Shown here one piece after another: positions 63,680 to 64,000 of a stretch of 64,000 nucleotides of DNA. How positions within the stretch are numbered: the first letter of the stretch is position 1; each line of letters opens with the position of its first letter. The notes under the pieces are model-generated. The model saw only the letters and a list, made by a program, of their open reading frames with translations. It had not been told where the DNA came from and did not search any database. Origin of the DNA: Eublepharis macularius (Eukaryota > Chordata > Lepidosauria > Squamata > Eublepharidae); contig NC_072805.1 of NCBI RefSeq assembly GCF_028583425.1, positions 20,594,001 through 20,658,000 on the forward strand, written 5' to 3'. Position numbers and translations under genes: made by a program.

Positions 63680-63855
63680 CCATACACATGATTTTATTAA
63701 CTTTACAACTGCCTTGTAAGGTAGGCCAGTACCCTTATCCCTATATTGCAGATGGGAGCTGCCAAGGCTCAGAAAGAGTGGCTTGTCTGAGTCCACGTGG
63801 GCAGTTTGTGGCAGAGTTAAGACTTGAACTGGGGACCTGCTAGATCAGAGATGAT
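63680..63855 (-). repeat. MIR-like CORE-SINE fragment
   Basis: acaactgccttgtaaggtag, gccaaggctcagaaagagtg, gcttgtctgagtccacgtgg, gacttgaactggggacctgc. AMFR intron 4. Confidence 0.75.
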
Positions 63856-64000
63856 TTTGCAGTATGTCCCAATGCTCCAGAGTGTCTGCAGTCCTTTCCA
63901 GTTTAACGTGTAGTTTCAGTTCCTTAATAATGTCAGTCTTAACCTATTTTTGTTATACAATATGTCTGTAGTCTCTGTTCTTCAGCCAGTGGCCCATGAA

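Overview
This window looks like nuclear DNA from a squamate reptile, probably a lizard. It holds three conserved vertebrate genes in the order and orientation expected for the OGFOD1-NUDT21-AMFR block. The repeats are of squamate type: L1, 5S-rRNA-headed SINEs with BovB-like tails, tRNA-headed SINEs, hAT-like elements, palindromic repeats and L2/CR1-like LINE fragments. The clade is inferred from gene content and repeat flavour, not from a database search.

Layout. 1-1087 is unassigned flank. OGFOD1 (minus strand, 13 coding exons, 22741 down to 1827) fills the left third. A 612-bp CCAAT-rich interval (22742-23352) separates it head to head from NUDT21 (plus strand, 7 coding exons, 23353-37415). 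NUDT21 is followed by a 5.9-kb repeat-rich intergenic stretch and then AMFR (plus strand, exons 1-4 at 43292-62263), whose RING and CUE exons lie beyond the window.

The largest single feature is an apparently whole L1 retrotransposon (2849-9293). It lies antisense in OGFOD1 intron 11, has both reading frames open and an exact 13-bp target-site duplication. A second, internally deleted LINE (29112-32190) sits sense in NUDT21 intron 2. Several non-autonomous DNA elements could be delimited to the base by 8-bp target duplications, at 1153, 28617, 42189, 52407, 57665 and 63067. A palindromic element with 12-bp duplications (21435-21727) abuts the 3' splice site of OGFOD1 exon 2. A partial copy of OGFOD1 exon 11 lies downstream of the real exon.

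How the genes work: OGFOD1 is a nuclear 2-oxoglutarate/Fe(II) prolyl hydroxylase acting on ribosomal protein uS12. NUDT21 is the UGUA-binding subunit of cleavage factor Im. AMFR (gp78) is an ER-membrane E3 ubiquitin ligase. They share a locus, not a pathway. I found no undescribed multi-gene system. The interesting material is transposon architecture and its contact with splice sites and 3' UTRs.
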